This document shows positions 16,287 to 25,550 of a stretch of 64,000 nt of DNA, in pieces. The DNA comes from CAWHPS01 sp963831235. GTDB lineage: Bacteria > Fibrobacterota > OXYB2-FULL-49-7 > JAEUSG01. Each line of letters starts with the position of its first letter. The first letter of the stretch is position 1. The notes beneath the pieces are model-generated. The model searched no databases. It saw only the letters and a program-made list of their open reading frames with translations, and was not told the DNA's origin. The stretch is from the NCBI GenBank assembly GCA_963831235.1, contig CAWHPS010000064.1:55736-119735 (forward strand). The letters run 5' to 3'. The position numbers were made by a program, and so were the translations under genes.

Positions 16287-17542
16287 GAACACGCGCAGTA
16301 CGTTTGTACGGTAAAAAAGACCTCAGGCTTGAGGAATTTGAACTCCCGGCAATCAAGAATGATGAAATTCTGGCCAAGGTTATTTCCGACAGTATCTGCA
16401 TGTCTTCATACAAGGCTTCTGTGCAGGGGGCGGAGCATAAAAGAGTCCCAAAGGACATTGAAAAGAACCCGGTAATTATAGGTCATGAGTTCTGCGGAGA
16501 GATTGTTGAAGTTGGAAGCAAGTGGCAGCAGAAGTTTAAACCTGGAAACAAATTTTCCATACAACCGGCGCTGAACTACAAAGGCACGCTCGATGCACCT
16601 GGTTATTCCTACCATTTTATTGGTGGTGATGCCACTTATGTTATAATTCCGAAAGAAGTAATGGAAATGAATTGCCTTCTCCCCTATTCTGGCCAGGGCT
16701 TTTTTCCAGCATCTTTGTCTGAACCCATGTCATGCATTGTTGGGGCGTTTCATGCAAGCTATCACACGCAGCCAGGTTCATACATTCACCAGATGGGCAT
16801 AAAAGACAACGGCAAAATGGCAATCCTGGCCGGGGCCGGCCCCATGGGAATGGGCGCAATTGATTTGGCCATTCATGGTGATTCAAAGCCATCGCTCCTG
16901 GTTGTAACAGATATTGATGATGCCCGAATAGAAAGAACGCGATCACTTTTTTCAGTTGAAGATGCTGCAAAAAACAATGTGCGGCTTTGTTATGTCAACA
17001 CATCCCTGCCCGGCAAGGGAGAAGATTATCTTATGTCCCTTTCAGACAATAAAGGCTATGATGATGTGTTGGTTTTTGCACCTGTGGCCCCTCTTGTTGA
17101 GATGGCGGATCGTATCTTAGGGTTTGACGGGTGCCTTAATTTCTTTGCAGGCCCATCCAAGACCGATTTCAAAGCGCAATTCAATTTCTATAACGTCCAT
17201 TATGGGGCCACGCATATCGTGGGAACAAGCGGCGGCAACACTGACGACATGAACGAGGCTCTTTCCCTGATGTCAAAGAACAGGGTGAATCCAGCGGTCA
17301 TGATTACCCACATTGGCGGGCTTGATTCGGTTATTAAAACAACGCTTAATTTACCTGATATACCAGGCGGTAAAAAATTAATTTATACACACATAAACAT
17401 GGAACTTACATCCATTGCCTCGTTTCAGGAAAAGGGAAAGGACGATGCCCGTTTTCTGAAACTGGCTGAAATCACAGATGCGCATAACGGCTTATGGTCT
17501 GTGGAAGCGGAAAGTTTTCTCCTGGAAAAATTCAACAATTAA
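16283..17542 (+). CDS. Zinc-type alcohol dehydrogenase (sorbitol/threonine dehydrogenase-like MDR)
   Basis: 419 residues. The N-terminal GroES-like domain has the catalytic region SICMSSYKASVQGAEH and the zinc-binding GHEFCGEIVEVG; the Rossmann domain has AILAGAGPMGMGAIDLAI then VVTDIDDARIERTRS. The start ATG overlaps the PHP stop as ATGA, implying translational coupling. The usual structural-zinc Cys cluster is not obvious in the 90-120 region. It resembles the L-sorbose-1-phosphate reductase-like branch. It could reduce or oxidise a C3 product of rhamnose cleavage; the direction and substrate are unknown. Confidence 0.82.
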   Translation: MRTRAVRLYGKKDLRLEEFELPAIKNDEILAKVISDSICMSSYKASVQGAEHKRVPKDIEKNPVIIGHEFCGEIVEVGSKWQQKFKPGNKFSIQPALNYKGTLDAPGYSYHFIGGDATYVIIPKEVMEMNCLLPYSGQGFFPASLSEPMSCIVGAFHASYHTQPGSYIHQMGIKDNGKMAILAGAGPMGMGAIDLAIHGDSKPSLLVVTDIDDARIERTRSLFSVEDAAKNNVRLCYVNTSLPGKGEDYLMSLSDNKGYDDVLVFAPVAPLVEMADRILGFDGCLNFFAGPSKTDFKAQFNFYNVHYGATHIVGTSGGNTDDMNEALSLMSKNRVNPAVMITHIGGLDSVIKTTLNLPDIPGGKKLIYTHINMELTSIASFQEKGKDDARFLKLAEITDAHNGLWSVEAESFLLEKFNN

Positions 17543-17554
17543 CCGGAAAGAATC

Positions 17555-18859
17555 ATGGCAACACCCGTACTAATGCCTCAACAGGGAAATACTGTAGAAG
17601 AATGCCTTCTTGTGGCCTGGAAAAAGAAAACAGGCGATAAAATTGAAAAGGGCGAAGTAATAGCTGATATTGAAACCGACAAAGCGTCTTTTGAACTGGA
17701 GTCGCCAGCGTCAGGTACGCTTCTTGTAACCTTTGCAAAAGAAGGCGAGCTTGTACCTGTTTTGTCAACAATTGCAGCCATAGGAAATCCCGGTGAACCT
17801 GTAGATGGGCTAAAACCAGACAAAGCATTACCCAAAGAAACTGTTAAAACAATTTCAGAGAATACCAGGACAAACGAAAACACAAAAGGGGAAACAGCCC
17901 CTGCCCAAGTTAGCCAGGCACAGGTACCCGGAAAGCAGGTACTTTCTCCGAGGGCACGCGCCTTTCTTAAAAGACACCCTATAAATCATTCACTTGTAAA
18001 TGGTACTGGACCAGGTGGCCGCATCACGGAAAAAGACCTTAAAATAATATGGAATTCAAAACCAAGAGCATCAGCCCTTGCAGGCAATCTAATCTCACAG
18101 GGTGCAATGGCACCTTCATCCGGTTCCGGCATAAACAATATGATTATGTCAAACGATTTGAGCGAGCCTGGCAAGCCTATGACAGGTATCAGGGCCATAA
18201 TTGCTGAACGTATGGTCGATTCGCTTTTATCAACAGCACAGTACACGGTTAGTGCTGATGCTCCTGCGGAAAAGCTGCTTTCTCTTAGGGAGAAAATAAA
18301 GTCAATAAAGGGAAAATCATCAATACCTGATATCACCATCGGCGATATGGTGATGTTTGCGTGCATAAAAACACTTGCTGAATTTCCAGACATGAATTCA
18401 GAACTGATTGATAATAAAATATTTCGTCATAAGGACATTAACCTGGGATTTGCCTGCGACACATCACGTGGACTCATGGTTCCGATCATAAAAAAATGTC
18501 AGTCAATGACATTAAGCGAACTTTGCATAAAATCAAAAGAGCTTGCACAAAAAGCAATTGAAGGCAAAATCAACCCTGACGACTTGACAGGCGGCACATT
18601 CACGATCTCGAATCTGGGAGGAATGGGCGTTACCTCGTTCACGCCTGTCTTGAACGCTCCACAGGTGGCCATTCTCGGCGTATGCTCAATATCTCTTAAA
18701 CCCTCAAGAAAAGACGGCACAATAATCCATTCCGATGTAATCAGCTTTTCCATTACAGCGGATCATCAGGCAGTTGACGGCGCAATGGCAGCGCGTTTCC
18801 TTCAGGCCCTTGGGAAAACTATCAGTAAAATTGATGAACTATCAGGACTTAAACTATAA
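17555..18859 (+). CDS. Dihydrolipoamide acyltransferase, E2 of a 2-oxoacid dehydrogenase complex
   Basis: 434 residues. A single lipoyl domain (residues ~1-76) carries the lipoylated Lys in ETDKASFELESP. A linker rich in Thr, Glu, Ala and Pro precedes the peripheral subunit-binding domain (VLSPRARAFLKRHPI then GTGPGGRITEKDL). The catalytic domain ends with ITADHQAVDGAMAARFL, containing the H-x3-D-G acyltransferase motif. It forms the core that moves the acyl group to CoA. E3 starts nine bases after its stop. Pyruvate, acetoin and branched-chain types cannot be told apart confidently. Confidence 0.9.
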   Translation: MATPVLMPQQGNTVEECLLVAWKKKTGDKIEKGEVIADIETDKASFELESPASGTLLVTFAKEGELVPVLSTIAAIGNPGEPVDGLKPDKALPKETVKTISENTRTNENTKGETAPAQVSQAQVPGKQVLSPRARAFLKRHPINHSLVNGTGPGGRITEKDLKIIWNSKPRASALAGNLISQGAMAPSSGSGINNMIMSNDLSEPGKPMTGIRAIIAERMVDSLLSTAQYTVSADAPAEKLLSLREKIKSIKGKSSIPDITIGDMVMFACIKTLAEFPDMNSELIDNKIFRHKDINLGFACDTSRGLMVPIIKKCQSMTLSELCIKSKELAQKAIEGKINPDDLTGGTFTISNLGGMGVTSFTPVLNAPQVAILGVCSISLKPSRKDGTIIHSDVISFSITADHQAVDGAMAARFLQALGKTISKIDELSGLKL

Positions 18860-18868
18860 AGAGGTCGC

Positions 18869-20221
18869 ATGTTTGATTTAATTGTAATAGGCGGAGGTCC
18901 GGGCGGCTATGAAGCCGCAGCGCATGCAGCAAGAATGAAAAAAAAGGTTGCTCTTTTCGAGAAGGATAAAATCGGAGGAACATGCCTTAATGTGGGCTGC
19001 ATTCCAACAAAGACATTTCTAAAATCCAGCCATGTTTTATCTCTCATGCGTTCCACGGAAAAATACGGTGTAACCACAGCAAACCCTCTATTTTCCATGC
19101 CAAAAGTCCAGGAACGGAAAAATAAGATTGTTTCAACACTCACTAAAGGTGTCGAAGGCATGCTTAAAAATGCCGGTGTTGAGATTATCCGATCACACGC
19201 AACCATCAAGGGTATTGGAAAAGTCGAGGCTGATGGAAAAATTTATGAAGCAGCGAATATTCTTATTGCAACTGGTTCAAAACCATCCGTGCCTCCAATC
19301 CCAGGGATAAATAATCCGCTTGTTCTTGACTCTACGGCTATTCTTGAACTTACCGAGGTACCTGAATCCCTTACTATTATTGGAGGCGGGGTTATAGGCC
19401 TTGAATTTGCCTGTTTCTTTTCTGAAATAGGCACTCGCGTTTCAATAATCGAGATGCTTCCAAGAATTGCCCCTGTACTGGATATTGATATTGCCAAAAG
19501 ACTCACTGCTGCACTTAGGAAAAAGGGTGTTGAGTTGAATCTTTCTGCAACTGTTACAGGGATTAATGGAGATACAGTTAATTTCAAAGACGAAAAGAGT
19601 GTGCCAGATTCACGCAAGGCAAGCTTTATTCTTAATGCCACAGGCCGCACACCTGTTATGGACAATCTTGGACTTGACACGGCGGGCATAGACCATACAA
19701 AAAAAGGCATTATCACGGACGATAAGGGTAAAACCAATATTTCCAATATTTGGGCTTGCGGCGATGTTACAGGACGTTGCCTTCTTGCCCATTCGGCCAC
19801 ACGCGAAGGCATTGTGGCTGTTCAAAACATGTTCGGAAAAGAACAGCGTATGAGGTACAATGCAATCCCATCCGTTGTTTACACTGACCCTGAAGCCGCC
19901 TGTGTGGGCAAGACCGAAGAACAGCTTGAAAAAGAGGGTATCAAATTCAAGAAAGCAATCGTGCCCATGGGGGTTGCGGGCCGCTTCCTTGTTGAATATG
20001 AGGGTGAGTCCGGCACAATTAAGGTACTTACCGGTTCAGCTAACGGAGAAATATTGGGTGTTCATATAATAGGCGGGCCTGCAAGCGAGCATATTTTCGG
20101 GGCCGCAATCATGATTGAAAACGAAATGCGCGTCAAAGACATAGCTGAAATAGTTTTTCCGCATCCCACAATTTCTGAAGCTCTGAAAGAAGCTGTTTTA
20201 CAAGCAGAAACCCAAGACTAA
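18869..20221 (+). CDS. lpdA: Dihydrolipoyl dehydrogenase, E3
   Basis: 450 residues. FAD motif IVIGGGPGGYEAAAHAA, redox disulfide GGTCLNVGCIPTKTFL, NAD motif TIIGGGVIGLEFACFFSE, second FAD motif NIWACGDVTG and the catalytic HPTISEALKEA with the His-Glu pair near the C-terminus are all present. It reoxidises the lipoyl group of the adjacent E2 with NAD+. It has AGAGG just before the start and sits between E2 and E1, so it is a dedicated subunit. Confidence 0.93.
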   Translation: MFDLIVIGGGPGGYEAAAHAARMKKKVALFEKDKIGGTCLNVGCIPTKTFLKSSHVLSLMRSTEKYGVTTANPLFSMPKVQERKNKIVSTLTKGVEGMLKNAGVEIIRSHATIKGIGKVEADGKIYEAANILIATGSKPSVPPIPGINNPLVLDSTAILELTEVPESLTIIGGGVIGLEFACFFSEIGTRVSIIEMLPRIAPVLDIDIAKRLTAALRKKGVELNLSATVTGINGDTVNFKDEKSVPDSRKASFILNATGRTPVMDNLGLDTAGIDHTKKGIITDDKGKTNISNIWACGDVTGRCLLAHSATREGIVAVQNMFGKEQRMRYNAIPSVVYTDPEAACVGKTEEQLEKEGIKFKKAIVPMGVAGRFLVEYEGESGTIKVLTGSANGEILGVHIIGGPASEHIFGAAIMIENEMRVKDIAEIVFPHPTISEALKEAVLQAETQD

Positions 20222-20235
20222 AGGACAAAAACACC

Positions 20236-22701
20236 ATGCCGAAATCACTCAATATACTTCCAGAAGAAGTCTATAAAAAGGGAAAAATCACCTTTAAAGA
20301 CATTGATGTAAACGCATATTCAAAATCCACTGAAGAAGAGAAAAAATTATTTTCTAAAACCGACTTCCAAAGCATTTATCACGACCTCTGTCTGATTAGA
20401 GAGTTTGAAACCATATTAAATCGCATTAAAATTGAGAGCTCATATAAAGGCATTGCATATAACCATGCTGGCCCCGCGCATCTTTCAATCGGCCAGGAGT
20501 CCTCAGCAGTAGGACAGGCATTTGCACTCAAGGTCGAGGATCACATTTATGGTTCTCATCGAAGTCATGGCGAAATTCTTGCAAAAGGCTTGTCGGCAAT
20601 CCGTGAACTTGACGAAAAAACACTCATGGATATCATGAAAGGATATTTTAACGGCATTACATTAAAGGCTGTCGAGAAAGAAGCAGTATCAAGCATAAAA
20701 GAACTGGCAATCAGGTTTTTGGTTTATGGTGCCTATGCTGAAATCTTTGCCAAGGACACGGGATTCAACCGTGGCATGGGCGGATCAATGCATTGCTTTT
20801 TCCCTCCTTTCGGGATTTATCCAAATAATGCTATTGTAGGTGGATCAGGATCCGTGAGTCCCGGCGCAGCGCTTTTTAAAAGGGTAAACCGCAAACCAGG
20901 AATAATTGTCTGCAATATCGGTGATGCCTCTTTCGGGTGCGGACCAGTCTGGGAAGGCATAAGCTTTGCAAGCATGGACCAATACAGAACTTTATGGGAC
21001 AAATCTCTTGGTGGCGGCCTGCCTATCATGTTCAACTGCTTCAACAACCATTATGGCATGGGCGGCCAGACAAGCGGTGAAACAATGGGCTACGGCTTTC
21101 TCGCCCGCATAGGCGCAGGAGTGAATCCTGATCAAATGCACGCAGAGCGCATTAATGGATATGATCCCCTTGCCGTAATTGATGCAGTGCGCCGCAAAAA
21201 GAAGCTATTGCTTGAAGGTCGCGGTCCTGTGCTCCTTGACACAGTTACCTATCGGGTAAGCGGCCACTCTCCTTCTGATGCATCAAGCTACAGATCAAAG
21301 GAAGAGATTGACTCATGGGTATCAAACGATGCCATCCCAGCTTTCAGGGCAAAGCTCTTAAAGAATAACATCCTTACGGATGGCGAACTTGAATCAATCA
21401 AGATTAATGCTGAAAAGTCGGTCCTTGAAATGTTCAAACTGGCAATAGACCCGGTTTTGTCTCCAAGGATTCCGGTTGCTTCCGAATACATCGGCACTGT
21501 CATGTTTTCCAATTCAGGGGCTGAAACACTTGACCCATCACGGCAGCCAGAAATCCTTCATCCGCTAAATGAAAACCCAAGGGTTAAACAAATCGAGGGC
21601 AAGGTACGAAAGGCCTTTGACGATTCAGGCAAACCAGTCCCGAAAATGAAGCTTTTTAATTATCGCGATGCCATTTTCGAGGCCCTCATGCACAGGTTTA
21701 CAATTGACCCTACCCTCACGGCATTCGGTGAGGAAAACCGAGACTGGGGCGGTGCCTTTGCGGTTTACCGCGGCATGACAGAAGCCCTTCCCTATCACCG
21801 TTTATTCAACTCACCCATATCTGAGGCCGCCATTGTAGGCGCTTCTGTGGGATATGCGCTTGAAGGTGGACGCGCTGTTGCGGAACTCATGTACTGCGAT
21901 TTTCTTGGGCGTGCAGGCGACGAGGTCTTTAATCAATTGTCAAAATGGCAGTCAATGTCAGGCGGCCTTTTGAAAATGCCGGTTGTCCTTAGGATTTCCG
22001 TTGGGGCTAAATATGGCGCCCAGCATTCCCAGGATTGGACGGCAATTGTGAATCACATACCTGGTCTTAAGGTGGTTTATCCCGTAACGCCTTATGATGC
22101 GAAAGGCATGCTGAATTCAGCCCTTGCGGGAACAGATCCGGTTATATTTTTTGAAAGCCAGAAAATATACGACTATGGAGAATTGTTTCAGCTGGAGGGT
22201 GTGCCAACCGGATATTACGAGATCAACCTTTCCGAACCTAGCATAAAAAGAACAGGCAAGGACCTTACAATTTTAACAGTCGGGCCTGCTTTATATGCGG
22301 CAATCGAGGCTGCTAAAATACTTGATGGCAAATATGGCCTCTCTTGTGAAGTCATAGATCTTAGAACCGTTAATCCGCTTAATTATGATTTACTTGTGCA
22401 GTCAATTCAGAAAACAGGAAAAGGGCTCCTTTTATCCGAATCCGTTGAACGTGGATCAATAATGCATAACATCGCATCAAATCTGACCCAGCTTGCATTT
22501 GACTACCTTGATGCACCTCTTGCTGTTGTGGGCTCACGCAACTGGATCACACCCGCAGCAGAACTTGAAGCCATGTTCTTCCCGCAGGTTGATTGGATTC
22601 TGGATGCGATTCATGAGCGTGTAATGCCTCTTAATGGGCATGTGCCAAAAACAAATCAAACCCTGGGTGAGGTGATAAGGCGCGCAAGATTGGGAATTTA
22701 A
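20236..22701 (+). CDS. 2-oxoacid dehydrogenase E1, alpha and beta subunits fused
   Basis: 821 residues. Residues ~45-420 are the alpha half: YGSHRSHGEILAKG (active-site His loop), the thiamine diphosphate region NIGDASFGCGPVWEG followed ~35 residues later by NNHYGMGG, and VTYRVSGHSPSDASSYRS. Residues ~480-815 are the beta half: FGEENRDWGGAFAVYRG, SPISEAAIVGASVGYAL, GAKYGAQHSQDW and DPVIFFESQKIYD. E1 decarboxylates the 2-oxoacid and loads the acetyl/acyl group on lipoyl-E2. Such subunits are usually separate; fusion keeps stoichiometry. About 70 residues with no obvious counterpart lie between the His loop and the FNRGMGGSMH segment. The stop is three bases from the convergent HD-GYP gene. Confidence 0.9.
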   Translation: MPKSLNILPEEVYKKGKITFKDIDVNAYSKSTEEEKKLFSKTDFQSIYHDLCLIREFETILNRIKIESSYKGIAYNHAGPAHLSIGQESSAVGQAFALKVEDHIYGSHRSHGEILAKGLSAIRELDEKTLMDIMKGYFNGITLKAVEKEAVSSIKELAIRFLVYGAYAEIFAKDTGFNRGMGGSMHCFFPPFGIYPNNAIVGGSGSVSPGAALFKRVNRKPGIIVCNIGDASFGCGPVWEGISFASMDQYRTLWDKSLGGGLPIMFNCFNNHYGMGGQTSGETMGYGFLARIGAGVNPDQMHAERINGYDPLAVIDAVRRKKKLLLEGRGPVLLDTVTYRVSGHSPSDASSYRSKEEIDSWVSNDAIPAFRAKLLKNNILTDGELESIKINAEKSVLEMFKLAIDPVLSPRIPVASEYIGTVMFSNSGAETLDPSRQPEILHPLNENPRVKQIEGKVRKAFDDSGKPVPKMKLFNYRDAIFEALMHRFTIDPTLTAFGEENRDWGGAFAVYRGMTEALPYHRLFNSPISEAAIVGASVGYALEGGRAVAELMYCDFLGRAGDEVFNQLSKWQSMSGGLLKMPVVLRISVGAKYGAQHSQDWTAIVNHIPGLKVVYPVTPYDAKGMLNSALAGTDPVIFFESQKIYDYGELFQLEGVPTGYYEINLSEPSIKRTGKDLTILTVGPALYAAIEAAKILDGKYGLSCEVIDLRTVNPLNYDLLVQSIQKTGKGLLLSESVERGSIMHNIASNLTQLAFDYLDAPLAVVGSRNWITPAAELEAMFFPQVDWILDAIHERVMPLNGHVPKTNQTLGEVIRRARLGI

Positions 22702-22704
22702 AGG

Positions 22705-23931
22705 TTACTTCTGCGTTGATAGGTAATCGTTGATGTTTACATTGTAAGACTTGGGGTTTAGCGAAACCTCAATCTTGTAGTTATCCCCGTTCTGGCCTTT
22801 TTGTTTGTCAAGAAGATCGTAATCCTTTGGTGATGAAAGCGGTTTACCCTGCGTATCAAACAGGATAAGCATCTGGGGAGCAAGAAGGTGGCCTCTGTCT
22901 ATTTTGGTTACAATCCCCATTTCACCGTTTATAAGCCTTATAAAGCTCCCTACAGGATAAATTCCAAGGTGCCGTGTGAACATTTCAACTATCTTTCGGG
23001 AGTAATCAACATCGCACCCGTGAAATATTACCGCAAGGGCCTTTTGCGGGGTCCATGCTTCCTTGTAAACACGATCGGACGTAAGCGCGTCGTAAACATC
23101 AGCAACCGCGCTCATGAGTGCAACCTCATGAATTCTAGGGCCGGACAAACCGAGCGGATATCCCTTGCCGTTGAACCTTTCATGGTGTTGACCTATTATC
23201 TTCTTTGCAATGTCAGGAACACCCGACTTTGTGCATATAATCTCAAGACCGAATTCAGGATGACGCTTTATAACCGCGAATTCGCTGTCCGTAAGCTTGC
23301 CTGGTTTATTCAGAATTGATTCAGGCACGCGCATCTTTCCGATATCGTGAAGCAAGCCCCCCATGCCTATTTCAGAAAGCGTTTCTCCGGCATAGCCCAT
23401 CTCCTTTGCAAGCGATGTCATAAGAATACCGACATTGACTGAATGGGTATATGTATATTCGTCAAAACCCTTAATCTGTGTGAGACTTACAAGAGCATCA
23501 GGATTACGCATTACGCTGCTTACCATACTTTCAGCAACTTCCCTGATTGGCTTTATTTGAAAATCAACATTGGCTTTTATTGATTTAAGTACCTTGCGGG
23601 CACTGGAAACCACTTCAGCATGGATCTGTTTCGCGTTGTCAAGTTCCAAATAATAGGCTGCTTCACGATTTGATTGTTCGGTATCAGTTAAAACACGGAC
23701 AGTAGCCTCTTTTGCGCCTTCAACATCACGGCCTTTCTTGACATTGATGACAACAGATGTAACGCCCCTTCTTTTAAGCCCTTCTATTTGGGCTGTGGTA
23801 CTGACGGCAATATGATTTGATAATAACAATACTCCCTTTTCATTGCAAACATCTTCAAGATACATACCGACTCGTACATCATCGATATTTATTTTTTTTC
23901 TGACATTGTTATTTTCTTCAGATGTGTCCAT
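22705..23931 (-). CDS. HD-GYP domain protein, probable cyclic-di-GMP phosphodiesterase
   Basis: 408 residues from the ATG at 23931. The frame stays open to 24057, but the extra residues resemble noncoding sequence. An N-terminal DUF3391-like domain (NIDDVRVGMYLEDV then IEGLKRRGVTSVVINV) precedes the HD-GYP domain, where LLHDIGKMRVPESILNKPG and HHERFNGKGYPLGL give the HD and GYP signatures. The C-terminal ~70 residues (GSFIRLINGEMGIVTKID) form a small beta domain common in this family. It hydrolyses c-di-GMP in motility or biofilm signalling. It has no partner GGDEF gene here. Confidence 0.9.
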   Translation of the reverse strand: MDTSEENNNVRKKINIDDVRVGMYLEDVCNEKGVLLLSNHIAVSTTAQIEGLKRRGVTSVVINVKKGRDVEGAKEATVRVLTDTEQSNREAAYYLELDNAKQIHAEVVSSARKVLKSIKANVDFQIKPIREVAESMVSSVMRNPDALVSLTQIKGFDEYTYTHSVNVGILMTSLAKEMGYAGETLSEIGMGGLLHDIGKMRVPESILNKPGKLTDSEFAVIKRHPEFGLEIICTKSGVPDIAKKIIGQHHERFNGKGYPLGLSGPRIHEVALMSAVADVYDALTSDRVYKEAWTPQKALAVIFHGCDVDYSRKIVEMFTRHLGIYPVGSFIRLINGEMGIVTKIDRGHLLAPQMLILFDTQGKPLSSPKDYDLLDKQKGQNGDNYKIEVSLNPKSYNVNINDYLSTQK

Positions 23932-24066
23932 AATGGTTCCGTTGTAAAGAAAATAAATATAAATAATTGTTTTATGCCATGATAATATGGGAAACTTTTT
24001 AGATCGCGCCCATTCCTTGATACTAATAGGGCTGTTTATGTATTTTTTGACAAACAAAGGAAATAC

Positions 24067-24402
24067 ATGTCATTACTTTCTGATGAAGAAAAAGCATTTC
24101 TGCAAGAGGCCGTTAATGTTTACCTTCAATTGGTCCAAAAACGAGTTCCCAGAGAGCAGCTTGAAAAATACCTCGAATTCGCTGAAGGCGTGATGGAAAA
24201 GATTGAACATGCCGGTTCTGGTGCAAAGGAATCCGGGAAACCGAGGGGGATTTCTGATGAATGGTTCGAGAACTGTTGTACTACGTGCGACAAACTTGCT
24301 CCAGGCGGCAAATGCATGGATAAAATCACAGAGAAATACCCCGGCAAATGTGATCCCATAATCATGTATGAGCGCTCCAAACCTTTAAAGGCAGGCAAAT
24401 GA
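24067..24402 (+). CDS. Small cysteine-containing protein of unknown function
   Basis: 111 residues. The first ~55 are helical and charged (LLSDEEKAFLQEAVNVYLQL). The C-terminal half has ENCCTTCDKLAPGGKCMDKI and YPGKCDPIIMY, giving Cys-Cys-x2-Cys, then two more Cys, a possible zinc or Fe-S knuckle. The next gene overlaps it by four bases (ATGA), so they are coupled. I do not recognise either family. The pair is divergent from the HD-GYP gene. Confidence 0.65.
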   Translation: MSLLSDEEKAFLQEAVNVYLQLVQKRVPREQLEKYLEFAEGVMEKIEHAGSGAKESGKPRGISDEWFENCCTTCDKLAPGGKCMDKITEKYPGKCDPIIMYERSKPLKAGK

Positions 24403-24899
24403 ACAACAGAATGGACCCCGCATTTATTGAGCAAATTCGAAACACCACCCGGATATTGCGTAAACCATACACCGGCATCGTATCGGGTTATCACAAGTTG
24501 CCCTATATCCTGATAGGGCCGGATTCGCTTAATGTTAAAAACAGTGTGGAAATCCGGGGCAGAATCCATGTATCGCCGAAACTTATCCTGACAGCTAATC
24601 CATCAAACCCCACATTTGGGGAAATGTTTGGCGACGAACTAATTGACAAGCAGCTTACAGCAAGGATGTTTTCATTCTTCTATTCAAACAGATACAGCAA
24701 CCTCAAGATACAGAATGAAGATCTTAAAATTAACAGATGCGAAGACTCAGCACCCGATAAAGAATCAAGTGTAATGGACGATTTATTAAAAAGAGAAATT
24801 GTCGATACTGCCGTAATCGGATGCCCGAACATAGAATATTACCCAATATCGCTCGAGCGTTTTATAAAAGAAATCATAGAGCGGGAATTCAATATCTAG
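24399..24899 (+). CDS. Protein of unknown function, coupled to the Cys-containing protein
   Basis: 166 residues, no signal peptide or membrane segment. Distinct strings include TGIVSGYHKLPYILIGPDSL, VEIRGRIHVSPKLIL and FGEMFGDELIDKQLTARMFS. The YILIGPD and VSPKLILT segments look like beta strands of a small soluble domain. The gene starts inside the previous one (ATGA overlap) and its 3' end overlaps the convergent DUF2953 gene by four bases. Function is not recognised. Confidence 0.6.
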   Translation: MNNRMDPAFIEQIRNTTRILRKPYTGIVSGYHKLPYILIGPDSLNVKNSVEIRGRIHVSPKLILTANPSNPTFGEMFGDELIDKQLTARMFSFFYSNRYSNLKIQNEDLKINRCEDSAPDKESSVMDDLLKREIVDTAVIGCPNIEYYPISLERFIKEIIEREFNI

Positions 24900-25516
24900 T
24901 ACCTGTTCCAATTACTCCTGAAGAATTTTATTGTTGATATAACCGGCCATTCAAATAGAAATAAAATAGAGTAGAGCAAAACACGCCCTATGTAAACCAT
25001 TACAACACCTTCAAGCGGGCCTTCAAATCTTTTCTCCTTAAAGTCCGGCGTTATTCTGACCTTATCATTAAGTTCAAAAAAACCAAGTGAGTATATAAGA
25101 GCGTAATAACGGCCAAGCATAACAGATGTATGGTAAGCGTCACCTGAGCCATAAACGATTTCCGCCTTCTTCAGTCTTAATGAAACTGAACCTGCAAGCC
25201 GCCTGACAAATCGAAACAAAGCCCCGGCTGATTTTCGTCTAAGGTTTTCGTCAAGCAGAAACCGTATTGTCTTAATGAATATGTGCGTAAAATTTGTATG
25301 TCCTGATTTTACGACCCCTGGCTTATTAACTTCAACCGAATCCTTATCATGATCTTTTGGTCTTACTCCCAAGCGAACAGGAAAAATTCCTGCAATACGG
25401 ACAACACCATCGATTTTATCATTGAAATTAATTTTAACATAAAAACATAATGGAACAAACAGCATGATTAAGAAAACTGTGATAGTGGTTAATAATAAAA
25501 CAAAAAATATGGACAT
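24896..25516 (-). CDS. DUF2953-like membrane protein
   Basis: 206 residues. One N-terminal membrane helix (FFVLLLTTITVFLIMLFVPL) is followed by FYVKINFNDKIDGVVRIAG then FPVRLGVRPKD, a soluble domain, and a second hydrophobic region near the C-terminus (VYIGRVLLYSILFLFEW). This layout matches DUF2953 proteins, known from spore formers and other bacteria, of unknown function. It is divergent from the yihY gene, whose longest frame overlaps its 5' end. Confidence 0.6.
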   Translation of the reverse strand: MSIFFVLLLTTITVFLIMLFVPLCFYVKINFNDKIDGVVRIAGIFPVRLGVRPKDHDKDSVEVNKPGVVKSGHTNFTHIFIKTIRFLLDENLRRKSAGALFRFVRRLAGSVSLRLKKAEIVYGSGDAYHTSVMLGRYYALIYSLGFFELNDKVRITPDFKEKRFEGPLEGVVMVYIGRVLLYSILFLFEWPVISTIKFFRSNWNRY

Positions 25517-25550
25517 GATGTTTTGTAGTATAATTATTTATCTTATCCCC

